Source of the DNA: Desulfobulbus sp.
GTDB taxonomy: Bacteria > Desulfobacterota > Desulfobulbia > Desulfobulbales > Desulfobulbaceae
Length of the DNA: 34,080 bases
Assembly: GCA_003978695.1 (NCBI GenBank)
Contig: QNYF01000095.1
Span: 1 to 34,080 of the forward strand
Direction: 5' to 3'
Shown: positions 19,660-29,513 of the stretch, piece by piece
Position numbering within the stretch: the stretch's first letter is position 1
Layout of the letters: each line of letters begins with the position of its first letter
Notes under the pieces: generated by a model
The model's database searches: none
Seen by the model: only the letters and a program-made list of their open reading frames with translations
Told to the model about the DNA's origin: nothing
Program-made: the position numbers and the translations under genes

Positions 19660-22600
19660 ATGAACAGAATTTCTTATTTTTCCAGCCTCACTCTCTCCTG
19701 TATATGTGGCCTGCTCATATTTTTGCTGTCATCCCAGTTTGCACGAGCAGAAAATGACTCAATTCCTCCGGATCTCAAGCCCTGGATTGGTTGGGTCTTA
19801 CACGACAAGGAAGAACAGCGTTGTACTCTTGAAGTGGCAACCGGAAATAACAGATTTTGCAGCTGGCCGTCCACCCTTGAGCTTGAAGTGACAAATACTG
19901 GCGCTCAATTTACCCAGCAATGGCAGATAGAGACCAGAACACTTGTTTCTCTGCCCGGAAATGCACCCTACTGGCCGGAACAGGTAACTGACAACAACAA
20001 GCCTCTTCTGCTCAGCAAAAAAAACAATCATCCCGCGGTCTGGCTGGAGCCTGGAGCCCACACAATTTCCGGAAGTTTTACCTGGAACGGGCTGCCCGAA
20101 CATCTGGCCATACCGGCAGCTACAGGGCTTGTTCAACTTCGTCTGCACAACAAAATAATTCTCCACCCCCAACTTGACCAGGAAGGACGACTCTGGTTTC
20201 AACAGAAAAAACGGAAAACCCCTGCTGATGAAGACAGCCTTAATCTGCAGATTTTTCGGAAAATTACAGATAACGTTCCACTTATCCAGGAAATCCTCAT
20301 CATGGCCACAGTTTCAGGCCAGCCGCGCCGGGTGGCGCTGGGTTTAAAGATTGAGGGCGATTTTGTTCCTCTTGAGCTGCGTTCTCCTTTACCAGCACGC
20401 CTTGACAGCAGTAACCGGCTCAGCCTGCAACTGCGACCAGGTGTATGGGAGATCAGACTCAAACTCCGCAACAGTGCTGCAAAATCGCCAGTTCATCTTG
20501 GTATCGGTACCATTGACGGCCCATGGTCGGACAATGAAATCTGGGTTTTTCAGGCAAATCCGCAACTGCGCCAACTCAACTTAAGCGGTGTACCAGCCAT
20601 TGACCCCAGCCGCACCTCCCTGCCCCAAGCGTGGAAAAATCTGCCTGCCTACCTGATAAGCAAAGGCCAAACAATGACCTTTGTTGAAAAGAGCCGAGGC
20701 AATCCCAGCCCTGTACCTAACAGGCTCAGTCTGCGTCGACGGCTCTGGCTTGATGAGCAGGGCAGCGGTCTGACAGTTTCTGATGCAATAAGCGGCACAA
20801 TGACCAATGGCTGGCGTTTGGGTGTCTCCCCCGGCCTTGCGCTGGGCAGGGTTGAAGTAGGCGGAACGCCCAGGTTGATCACCCGCCTTAAGGGGTCTGA
20901 TAAAATCGGGGTTGAAGTGCGACAGGGTGACCTTGCTCTGCAGGCGGACTCCCGCATCAAACGTCCGGTTTCTGCCGGCAGATTAACCATTGATGCTGTT
21001 GGCTGGGAACATGTCATGCAGTCGCTTTCTGCAGAACTGAACCTGCCGCCGGGATGGACGCTCTTTACTGCAACCGGAATTGATAAAGTCTCCACCTGGC
21101 TCAATCGCTGGACACTCCTGGATATTTTTCTGGTTATGATTACAGCCCTTGCAACCGGCCGAATACTTGGCTGGGGCTGGGGCGCGGTATCATTGCTTAC
21201 CCTGATTCTCTCTTATCACCAGCCAGGCTTTCCGAAAATTTTCTGGCTGCCCCTGCTGGCTCTTCTTGGTATGCACCGTATGATTGCCGCCAAAACCAGC
21301 GAACGTATTTTCCGTCTTACCGGTCTTGCAATTCTTATTGCCCTGCTCATCGGCTCAGTTCCCTATATGATTAATGAAATCAGAGTGGGAATTTATCCCC
21401 AGCTTGAACTTGGCAGATATCACCGCATTACCAATGAGTACATGGAAGAAACAAAAAACATGGAAAATGCACCCGCTCTGGACGAGAGTGGTGTTGCACC
21501 TCAGAAGTCTTCCTTGCCAGGCAGTGTGCTGAGCAAAAGAACAGCAGGTTATGCGACCTCCCGTGCACCGGTTGTTGGCAGTATCAAAAAATCTGTCAAC
21601 CTGCAGGTAGATCCTCACGATATGATTCAAACCGGGCCAGGGCTTCCTGAATGGAGCTGGAAAAGAATCAACCTCTCCTGGAATGGCCCGGTAACACCGG
21701 AACAAAAGATTACCTTGTATCTTCTATCACCCCGAATGAATACAGTTCTTGCCTTTTCCCGGGTGCTGTTGCTGCTTATTCTACTTGTTGGTTTTCTGCG
21801 CTGCTGCCTGCTATCCGGTAAGTCTGCAATACTTAATAAACATACTGTGACAACGGCTATGGCTGGTCTTTTCCTGTTCACAATGACCATAATGCCAGCT
21901 GATCTTTACGCTGACATGCCTTCGCCTGAGCTGCTCAAGCAACTCCAGACCAGGCTGCTTACTCCACCCAAATGTGGAACTCAATGTGCAGAGATCAACA
22001 GTTGCCTGATACAGGCAGATAAACAGCTGCTCAAAGTGGAGCTTGCTGTGGACAGCCAGATAACAACTGCCCTGCCCCTGCCCGGTGAAAATCGATTTTT
22101 TGAACAGATTCTTCTTGATGGAGCAGAGGCAGAAGCCCTACGGGTAAACCAGCAGGGCTACACCTTTATCCGGCTTGCACCAGGTCGGCATAAAGTGGTT
22201 TTAACTAAGCGGCTTAACAACCAACGCGACCTTTCCTTTAGTTTTCCCCTGGTACCGGAACGGGGGCAAGCTCTGCTCAAGGGATGGTCCATGACAGGAC
22301 TGCGCAATAACGGCAAACTTGAACAACAGCTCACCCTGCGTGCCCTTGCTCCTGTTCAGGCTGAACCCGGGGAAAGTGAAGATGAAAATGTGATACAGAT
22401 TCCCGCATTTGTCCAGATAGAACGCACCCTCCACCTCGGACTCAAATGGCAGGCAACAACCCGGATTCTCCGCAAAAGCCCGGGGACGGTAATAGCCTTT
22501 GATATACCATTGCTGCCGGGGGAACACGTTACCAGCGAATCGTTTGCCGTGCAGGATAAACATATTCGTATCACCATGGGCCCAGATCAGGAGATGATCT

Positions 22601-23799
22601 CCTATTCATCTTCTTTAACCCCTGCTGACTCACTTGAATTAAAGGCTGCCAAAACTTCGTCCTGGACAGAAAGATGGTTTCTTGATGTCAGCCCGATCTG
22701 GCATGTTGAGGCTGCAGGAGTTCCTGAAATCAATCAGACTAACCCGGCTGGAAAACGGTTTCCTGAATATCGACCATATCCCGGCGAAGCTCTTCAGCTC
22801 GCCATTACCCGTCCGGAAGGGGTTGATGGTACAATCATAACCATTAACAGAAGCAAGCGAAATATCCGACCTGGTGTCCGGGCAACAGACACCTCGCTTG
22901 CTTTCACCCTTACAGCCAGCCGGGGACTCCAGCACACCATTACTCTGCCGCCTGATATAGACATTCAGAAAACAGTCATAGACGGCCGGGAAGTCGTGCT
23001 GCAGCACTCAGACAACCTCCTCACTTTTCCTGTGCGGCCGGGCAGACAGGAAATTGAGATCAACTGGCGAAGTAAACAGGGCATTGCCAGAAAAATGATC
23101 ACAGAACCTGTCGATCTGGGCCTGGACAGTGTAAACAGCGCAATCATGATGAATATTCCCTCTTCCCGCTGGATCCTGTTTACAGGTGGCCCGCGCATTG
23201 GCCCGGCAGTGCTCTTCTGGGGGGAATTACTGGTTTTTATTCTGTTTGCCCTGCTTCTTGGCCGTATTCGCATTACCCCGTTAAATTCCCTGCAATGGCT
23301 GCTGCTCAGCCTCGGACTGAGCCAGATTCCTGCCCCCTTTGCAGCCATTGTGGTTGCCTGGATACTGCTGCTGGGAGTACGAAAAGATAAAGGCCTTCCT
23401 GAGAATAAGCCTCTACTGTTCAATCTTGCCCAGATTGCACTGGTGCTGCTTACTCTTGTGGCCCTTGGCTGCCTTTTTATGGCAATCCAGAAGGGGCTGC
23501 TGGGCCATCCTGATATGCAGATCGGCGGTAACGGCTCCACCATGCACGCATTACGCTGGTATCAGGACAGAACCGGCTCGTTACTCCCTGAGGCCTGGGT
23601 ATTTTCCGTGCCTCTTTTAGCTTACCGGATAAGCATGCTGATCTGGGCATTATGGCTTGCCATGGCATTACTCCGTTGGTTGCGCTGGGGCTGGGATTGC
23701 TTTTCTGAGGGAGGATTATGGAAAAAAAACAGAACCAGGAACACGAAAAAAACCGGCAACCGGCGAAAGGAAGCTGTTGCCGACCTTGAGATAGAGTAA
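19660..23799 (+). CDS. Very large uncharacterised exported membrane protein, internally duplicated
   Basis: Signal peptide MNRISYFSSLTLSCICGLLIFLLSSQFARA, long soluble regions and two TM bundles; RBS-like AGGGGAT upstream of the ATG at 19660. Confidence 0.8.
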   Translation: MNRISYFSSLTLSCICGLLIFLLSSQFARAENDSIPPDLKPWIGWVLHDKEEQRCTLEVATGNNRFCSWPSTLELEVTNTGAQFTQQWQIETRTLVSLPGNAPYWPEQVTDNNKPLLLSKKNNHPAVWLEPGAHTISGSFTWNGLPEHLAIPAATGLVQLRLHNKIILHPQLDQEGRLWFQQKKRKTPADEDSLNLQIFRKITDNVPLIQEILIMATVSGQPRRVALGLKIEGDFVPLELRSPLPARLDSSNRLSLQLRPGVWEIRLKLRNSAAKSPVHLGIGTIDGPWSDNEIWVFQANPQLRQLNLSGVPAIDPSRTSLPQAWKNLPAYLISKGQTMTFVEKSRGNPSPVPNRLSLRRRLWLDEQGSGLTVSDAISGTMTNGWRLGVSPGLALGRVEVGGTPRLITRLKGSDKIGVEVRQGDLALQADSRIKRPVSAGRLTIDAVGWEHVMQSLSAELNLPPGWTLFTATGIDKVSTWLNRWTLLDIFLVMITALATGRILGWGWGAVSLLTLILSYHQPGFPKIFWLPLLALLGMHRMIAAKTSERIFRLTGLAILIALLIGSVPYMINEIRVGIYPQLELGRYHRITNEYMEETKNMENAPALDESGVAPQKSSLPGSVLSKRTAGYATSRAPVVGSIKKSVNLQVDPHDMIQTGPGLPEWSWKRINLSWNGPVTPEQKITLYLLSPRMNTVLAFSRVLLLLILLVGFLRCCLLSGKSAILNKHTVTTAMAGLFLFTMTIMPADLYADMPSPELLKQLQTRLLTPPKCGTQCAEINSCLIQADKQLLKVELAVDSQITTALPLPGENRFFEQILLDGAEAEALRVNQQGYTFIRLAPGRHKVVLTKRLNNQRDLSFSFPLVPERGQALLKGWSMTGLRNNGKLEQQLTLRALAPVQAEPGESEDENVIQIPAFVQIERTLHLGLKWQATTRILRKSPGTVIAFDIPLLPGEHVTSESFAVQDKHIRITMGPDQEMISYSSSLTPADSLELKAAKTSSWTERWFLDVSPIWHVEAAGVPEINQTNPAGKRFPEYRPYPGEALQLAITRPEGVDGTIITINRSKRNIRPGVRATDTSLAFTLTASRGLQHTITLPPDIDIQKTVIDGREVVLQHSDNLLTFPVRPGRQEIEINWRSKQGIARKMITEPVDLGLDSVNSAIMMNIPSSRWILFTGGPRIGPAVLFWGELLVFILFALLLGRIRITPLNSLQWLLLSLGLSQIPAPFAAIVVAWILLLGVRKDKGLPENKPLLFNLAQIALVLLTLVALGCLFMAIQKGLLGHPDMQIGGNGSTMHALRWYQDRTGSLLPEAWVFSVPLLAYRISMLIWALWLAMALLRWLRWGWDCFSEGGLWKKNRTRNTKKTGNRRKEAVADLEIE

Positions 23800-23896
23800 A
23801 AGAAGTTTTCTTGTCTGTGGACGAGGATTCACAACTCGTTTGATCAAGAAAGTTGGTCAAACAAACCTGAATTACAAAAAAACTTCATGTAACCCG

Positions 23897-23925
23897 CAGG
23901 AGCACCTCATTTTTTGTTCATTTAA
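23897..23925. repeat. Direct-repeat partner of 25699-25726
   Basis: CAGGAGCACCTCATTTTTTGTTCATTTAA versus CAGGAGAATCTCATTTTTATCCATTTAA. Confidence 0.5.
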
Positions 23926-23928
23926 GCA

Positions 23929-23961
23929 GTAACTCTTCAGCTGCACCATCTGAAGAGTTAC
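23929..23961. repeat. Minimal hairpin element R5 (33 bp)
   Basis: GTAACTCTTCAG-CTGCACCAT-CTGAAGAGTTAC: perfect 12-bp arms, core reduced to 9 nt. Confidence 0.78.
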
Positions 23962-24039
23962 AGTCTGACAAGAAACAGGTTAGAAGTGGGTTATTCGACA
24001 TTTACAATCGACCCACTGATTTCATTAATACCTACGATT

Positions 24040-25665
24040 CTAATGTTGATCAGCAAAAGTCTCACTGAAACACAGAGAGCCGTTTCCTTTGGATTTTGCT
24101 TTGTACATTGCCATATCTGCTGCTTTTATAAGTTGTTGGTACGAAGTTCCATGCTCCGGGAATATTGCAATCCCCATACTGCCTTTTAAAGAGAGCTTAA
24201 TATTTCCATATAATTCATATTCACCAAAGACATCTGCCTGCAAGGCCTCGACCCTGCTTTTGACCTCATCTCTATTTGTTATGTTCTTGAAAAGAACAAC
24301 AAACTCATCCCCGCCCAGTCTTGCGAGAATAACATCGTGGAATGACTTATGATTAAGGAAATAATCATTGTCTTGCGTATCGTCCCATAACGAAAAATGA
24401 ATCATCATTTTCTTTGCAAACATAGATAAAAGATCGTCGCCAGCTCGGTGACCAGACGTGTCATTAATCTCTTTAAATCCGTCAAGGTCAATAAACAGCA
24501 ATGCCCCGAAGCTATGGGCTTCAGTCATTTCCAGAAGAGCTTGCTGAACCATTTTCTGGAAAAAATTTCTATTGGGCAAACGTGTATTCATGTCTGTGTA
24601 GGCAAGGCGGGCTATTGATTCTCTGCTCTTTCGCAGCCGCCCCATCATTTCCATAAAATTATCATTGAGTTTACGTACTTCCAATGGCAACAACCGAGGG
24701 GTTGACATATCCAAATGAGCATCAAAATTCTCTTTTTCAATGATTGACCGTGTCACCAGTGATAACCTTTCCAAAGGTCTGGTTATGATAATAGAAACCG
24801 GGATGGCTATGAGCAGAGCTATTCCCAATCCTAACATCATGACCAACAAGGCCGTTCGATCAATAGCCTCAGCCTTTTTATGTAATTCTGCAATGGGCTG
24901 GGGCACCATAACCCCCCAACCGGCACCCGGAACTGCCGTATATCCGGCAATCATTTCATTAAAAAATGCCGGTGAAATAAAAGTTTCTACCCCTGTCTCA
25001 CCAGCCATCATTTTTTTAACTACACTTGTCTCGGCCATGCTTTTATGAGTCTTTATCCAGTCTAAAAGCGGATGCGCAATGACATTCCCCCTCTGATCAA
25101 GAATCGCTGCATGACCTTTTTTCCCAAATGCAACACGTTTTCCCATTTCAACGATGTAGTTGGTAGACAAACAACCAATGGCAATATTTTTTCTGATGGG
25201 AAAAACAACCAACAGCATTGAATTATATTTAAATGATTGATCTGATACTACCGGGGAAATTTTAACTACCCCGTCCACCAGAAATTCTTTTGCAAAACTG
25301 AGCGTTTTTTCGTCAATAGTCCTGGCGCAAGGCTTGTCATCTCTCCTTACACAATCTATTACCCGGCCCGTTTCATTTGCAACCAGCATTATTGATTGAA
25401 AATCATAAACATCGAGCAGTTCATTTATTTCCTCTCTTTCTGTACCTGTACCAAGATGGAAACTCATTACTTTAAAAGCACTTGTAACATCTTGATAATA
25501 CCGCTCAAGGGCCATAGCAAGATTGTTAGCAATAACCAAGTGGCGTTCGTGAACTTCATCAATTTCTGAGTCCAAAGCCTTCGAAAATGGCCAAGCCCAA
25601 AAGAGTAAAGATGGAATCAATACCACCAACAAGAAAATTAGAATTAAGAAATTTCTCAACTTCAT
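24040..25665 (-). CDS. Membrane sensor diguanylate cyclase (periplasmic Cache-like domain, HAMP, GGDEF)
   Basis: Two TM segments around a sensor domain; LIAIPVSIIITRPLERLSLVTRSI (HAMP entry); ARLGGDEFVVLF. Confidence 0.92.
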   Translation of the reverse strand: MKLRNFLILIFLLVVLIPSLLFWAWPFSKALDSEIDEVHERHLVIANNLAMALERYYQDVTSAFKVMSFHLGTGTEREEINELLDVYDFQSIMLVANETGRVIDCVRRDDKPCARTIDEKTLSFAKEFLVDGVVKISPVVSDQSFKYNSMLLVVFPIRKNIAIGCLSTNYIVEMGKRVAFGKKGHAAILDQRGNVIAHPLLDWIKTHKSMAETSVVKKMMAGETGVETFISPAFFNEMIAGYTAVPGAGWGVMVPQPIAELHKKAEAIDRTALLVMMLGLGIALLIAIPVSIIITRPLERLSLVTRSIIEKENFDAHLDMSTPRLLPLEVRKLNDNFMEMMGRLRKSRESIARLAYTDMNTRLPNRNFFQKMVQQALLEMTEAHSFGALLFIDLDGFKEINDTSGHRAGDDLLSMFAKKMMIHFSLWDDTQDNDYFLNHKSFHDVILARLGGDEFVVLFKNITNRDEVKSRVEALQADVFGEYELYGNIKLSLKGSMGIAIFPEHGTSYQQLIKAADMAMYKAKSKGNGSLCFSETFADQH

Positions 25666-25698
25666 CGATCAATTACCTAAAAAGGATTGGTTCCTATT

Positions 25699-25858
25699 CA
25701 GGAGAATCTCATTTTTATCCATTTAATCCTGCTTAAGTAGCACAAGTGCGCTTCACAGTCTAAATGAACAGGTATGCGCAGACTCCGAACCTGAAGGACT
25801 CTTGAATAGTTACAGGCCAGTGGTTTTGCAAGTTTTCAACACCCGCCTGAAGAGTTAC
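25699..25858. repeat. Degenerate hairpin-element region R6 (subfamily C plus extra ends)
   Basis: AACAGGTATGCGCAGACTCCGAA (25767-25789) core; TIR-like ends TTGAATAGTTAC (25802-25813) and CTGAAGAGTTAC (25847-25858). Confidence 0.5.
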
Positions 25859-26002
25859 AAAAAATTGTCAATAGTACCCGTTAAAACAAGCAATTATATT
25901 TACTACTTTCACATAAAAAAAGTGACAAATCAAATAAAGAAAGATGATAAATGGAAATAGATGCTCCCGGAATTCTCCGGGACAGGATGGGCTGCCCCTT
26001 GC

Positions 26003-26051
26003 GTTACCATACGGTAACAGTATATTGGAAAAATCGTTACCACATGGTAGC
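26003..26051. promoter_or_regulatory. Two palindromic operator-like sites upstream of the nap locus
   Basis: GTTACC-ATAC-GGTAAC (26003-26018) and GTTACC-ACAT-GGTAGC (26036-26051), centres 33 bp apart. Confidence 0.5.
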
Positions 26052-26237
26052 ATTAGCTTTTGGATAGGAATTTATCTCTCTGAAACTGCATAAGAAAAAA
26101 ACTGGACTGCTATTTGCAATACATAAAACACAATTCAAAGTGCCACCCGGTAGTATACGACTGTAACTGTTGCTGAATGGTAGCCTTTGTATCAATGTCT
26201 TACAGTAAAATTTAAAGATGAATTTGGTGGAGTCCTT

Positions 26238-26477
26238 ATGCCTATTTTGAGTTATCTGGTGTTGCCCAAGGCTGGAGCAATGGAACAATTATGTACAGAC
26301 TTGTCAGCTATGGAGTGTTGTGAAGTTATACCATCGGATAATGAGGAGGTGGTAGTACTCGTCACTGATACCCCCGATGAAAATACAGAAAAGAGGCTGC
26401 AAAAAACCTTGAAGGATTTGCCATCATTGCAATCTATAAACATGACCTTTGGACATAGTGGCGAAGCAGGTGAATGA
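26238..26477 (+). CDS. napD: NapD-like chaperone
   Basis: Small protein MPILSYLVLPKAGAMEQLCTDLSAMECCEVIPSDNEEVVVLVTD with NapD-like pattern, directly upstream of napA. Confidence 0.72.
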   Translation: MPILSYLVLPKAGAMEQLCTDLSAMECCEVIPSDNEEVVVLVTDTPDENTEKRLQKTLKDLPSLQSINMTFGHSGEAGE

Positions 26478-26541
26478 GTCTGCAAGACTCGAAGAATTTT
26501 CACGATGTCATTAACATTACACAGGGAGTAAAAAGAAGAAA

Positions 26542-28860
26542 ATGAAGATAAACAGAAGATCATTCATCAAATTTTCAGCTGCCAGCAGTGCCCTGGCTGC
26601 TGCTGGTTCAATTTTTCCGGGAATTAGCTTTGCAGGATGGCAAAATCAGGAAGGTGCATCCGGGAGAATTAACTGGCAAAAGGCTCCCTGTCGTTTTTGT
26701 GGCACAGGTTGTGGTGTTTTGATCGGTATGTCAGGTGACCGTGCTGTTGCTGTCAAGGGTGATCCAAATTGCAGTGTCAATAAAGGATTATGTTGCGTTA
26801 AAGGATTTCACTCTGTGCAGGCTCTCTATGCTAAAGATCGACTGAAAAAAGCTCAGATCCGCAAGAATGGCAAGATGGTTGAGGTGCCAATTTCTGAAGC
26901 CCTGGACGTCATTGCTGCCAAAATTAAAGAGACCATAAAAAAACATGGTAAGGATTCCGTTTCCATGTACGGTTCCGGCCAGTGGACCATCCCGGATGGT
27001 TATGTTGCCTCCAAGCTGTTCAAAGGATGTCTTGGCACCAATAATGTAGAAGCCAACGCCCGCTTGTGTATGGCCAGCGCTGTAACAGGTTTTATGACAT
27101 CCTTTGGGATTGATGAACCGATGGGGTGTTATGAGGACATTGAGGCCGCTGATGTTATGATCTTGTGGGGAAATAACATGGCCGAGATGCATCCGGTTTT
27201 GTTTTCCCGGATGCTTGCGAGTCGTAAGCGAAAGCGAAATGTGACCATTGTTGATTTTGCAACCCGTTCCACCAGAACAAGTCAGGCTGCTGATAAATCA
27301 ATTCTCTTTAAGCCTAATACTGATCTGGCAGTGGCTAATGCCATCTGCTATGAGATTATCCGAAACGATTGGGTGAACTGGGACTTTGTTAAAAAGCATA
27401 CTACTTTTCATAAAGGCAAAACGAATATTGGTTATGGCACTGAAGATCATTTCAGCTTCAAAGACAAACCTGAAGATATTACCTTTGAGGAGTATAAAAC
27501 CTTTTTAGCAGACTATACGCCAGAAAAGGTTGAAAGAATATCAGGAGTCTCTGCCAAAGATATTAAATACATGGCGTCTCTGTATGGAGATCCCTCAAAA
27601 AAGGTTACATCTTTCTGGTGCATGGGAATGAATCAGCATGTCCGGGGTACCTGGATCCAGAACCTGGTTTATAATATTCATTTGCTTACCGGGAAAATAT
27701 CCACCCCTGGCAACAGCCCATTCTCACTTACCGGACAGCCAAGTGCCTGCGGTACCGTGCGTGAAGTTGGCACTCTTACTCACAAACTCCCACATGGCGT
27801 TGTGATGAATGAGGAACATCGTAAGATGGCCGCCGAAATCTGGGATGTTCCGGTATCAAATATCGATCCTAAACCGACTTATCATACCGTAGAAATGTTC
27901 CGAGCCCTGGATAGAGGAGATATCAGGTTCATGTGGATTCAGGTGACCAACCCCATGATCACCATGCCAAAACTGAAACGTTACAGAGAGGGCTGCCTGA
28001 AAGAAGATCGCTTTATTGTAGTCTCTGATGTCTACCCTACTCCCACAACAGATGTCGCTGATGTTATTTTACCCGCAACCATGTGGGTTGAACAGGAAGG
28101 GATGTATGGAAACTCTGAACGACGAACGCAACATTTTGATGCTATCGTTCCAGGGCCTGGAGACACCATGTCAGATACCTGGCAACTCATCGAAGTCGCG
28201 AGAAGACTCGGTTTCAAAAAACAATTTCCATGGGGAAAAGACGAGTATATCGAGAAAATATGGGAAGAATATCGACGCTTCCATGACAGCCCAAAACACA
28301 ATATGGCACCCTACTCAGTTTTGAAAAAACGCTCCGGAGTACAATGGCCATTTGTTAATGGCAAAGAAACACGTTGGCGTTTTAACCCCAAGTATGATCC
28401 AGCCTGTAAGAAAGGGACTGATTTTGACTTTTATGGCAAAAAGGATGGTAAAGCATGGATCTGGGCTCGTCCATACGAACCTGCTGCAGAATCGCCTGAC
28501 CATGAATATAACTTCTGGCTCTGTACCGGTCGTGTTATCGAACATTGGCATACCGGTTCCATGACCCGTAGGATTCCCATTCTGCACAATGCAATGCCCG
28601 AATCTTATGTGGAAATAAATCCAGAGGATGCAGCTGACCTTGGCGTCACCAACGGAGAAAAAGTAAAAATTGTATCCCGCCGTGGTGAGATTGTTATGAA
28701 GGCCTCAATTAATGGCCGAGGTGTTCCACCTCGGGGTACGGTTTTTGTGCCGTTTTTTGATGAATCATACAAAATTAATGAACTCACTCTGGATGCTTTT
28801 TGTCCAATTTCAAAGCAGCCGGATTATAAAAAATGTGCTGTTCGACTGGAGAAAGCGTAA
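26542..28860 (+). CDS. napA: Periplasmic nitrate reductase catalytic subunit (molybdopterin, 4Fe-4S)
   Basis: Tat motif NRRSFIKFSAA; CRFCGTGCGVLIGMSGDRAVAVKGDPNCSVNKGLCCVKG cluster; ANARLCMASAV Mo-Cys region. Confidence 0.9.
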   Translation: MKINRRSFIKFSAASSALAAAGSIFPGISFAGWQNQEGASGRINWQKAPCRFCGTGCGVLIGMSGDRAVAVKGDPNCSVNKGLCCVKGFHSVQALYAKDRLKKAQIRKNGKMVEVPISEALDVIAAKIKETIKKHGKDSVSMYGSGQWTIPDGYVASKLFKGCLGTNNVEANARLCMASAVTGFMTSFGIDEPMGCYEDIEAADVMILWGNNMAEMHPVLFSRMLASRKRKRNVTIVDFATRSTRTSQAADKSILFKPNTDLAVANAICYEIIRNDWVNWDFVKKHTTFHKGKTNIGYGTEDHFSFKDKPEDITFEEYKTFLADYTPEKVERISGVSAKDIKYMASLYGDPSKKVTSFWCMGMNQHVRGTWIQNLVYNIHLLTGKISTPGNSPFSLTGQPSACGTVREVGTLTHKLPHGVVMNEEHRKMAAEIWDVPVSNIDPKPTYHTVEMFRALDRGDIRFMWIQVTNPMITMPKLKRYREGCLKEDRFIVVSDVYPTPTTDVADVILPATMWVEQEGMYGNSERRTQHFDAIVPGPGDTMSDTWQLIEVARRLGFKKQFPWGKDEYIEKIWEEYRRFHDSPKHNMAPYSVLKKRSGVQWPFVNGKETRWRFNPKYDPACKKGTDFDFYGKKDGKAWIWARPYEPAAESPDHEYNFWLCTGRVIEHWHTGSMTRRIPILHNAMPESYVEINPEDAADLGVTNGEKVKIVSRRGEIVMKASINGRGVPPRGTVFVPFFDESYKINELTLDAFCPISKQPDYKKCAVRLEKA

Positions 28861-29513
28861 TGATAAAAGCAGATAAAAACCTCGGCAAAGTAGTAACATG
28901 TTTTGTCGCTATCTGCTTAAGCGGAACCCTTATGGTGCTGTCTGCAAATGCAGCACCAGGCATTCCACAGGGTTACGATTCAGGTGGCGAAAAAATCTTT
29001 AAACGTTTCGACCGTACACCTCTTGCTGTCATGACTGGAACAGACGGAAAACGTACGTTAAAAAAATATTACGAACTCCGTCAGTATAGCGGCTCACCGC
29101 CAAGAATTCCCCATGATGTGCCTACCTCTTTTTCAGGTGATGCCTTGAAGTGTCTTTCCTGTCATGAAAGAGGCGGCTATGATCCCAACCAGGATGCCTA
29201 TGCTCCTGTTACACCGCATCCAGAATATGAAAATTGCTTTCAATGCCATGTCCCGCAGCGCACTAAGAAACTGTTTGTGGAAACGGAGTGGAAATCAATA
29301 AAACCACCCAAATTGGGACTTTCAGAAATGGGTGGATCACCTCCCCCGATTCCGCACAGTCTGCAATTTAGGGAGGATTGTATTGCCTGTCATGCGGGGC
29401 CTGCTGCAGTAGCAGAAATTCGGGTTGAACATGCTTCACGTGGTAATTGCCGACAATGTCACGTTCCTATGATTTCAACAGAGATCAGGAAGGAATTTAC
29501 CAGAACCAAATGA
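28860..29513 (+). CDS. napB: NapB-like c-type cytochrome with four CxxCH motifs
   Basis: CLSCH, CFQCH, CIACH, CRQCH; SPPRIPH and SPPPIPH motifs; ATG overlaps the napA stop (taATGa). Confidence 0.8.
   Translation: MIKADKNLGKVVTCFVAICLSGTLMVLSANAAPGIPQGYDSGGEKIFKRFDRTPLAVMTGTDGKRTLKKYYELRQYSGSPPRIPHDVPTSFSGDALKCLSCHERGGYDPNQDAYAPVTPHPEYENCFQCHVPQRTKKLFVETEWKSIKPPKLGLSEMGGSPPPIPHSLQFREDCIACHAGPAAVAEIRVEHASRGNCRQCHVPMISTEIRKEFTRTK

Noticed and set aside
22965-23543. 192-aa minus-strand ORF inside the 1392-aa gene
   Set aside because: Ser/Arg-rich antisense shadow ORF
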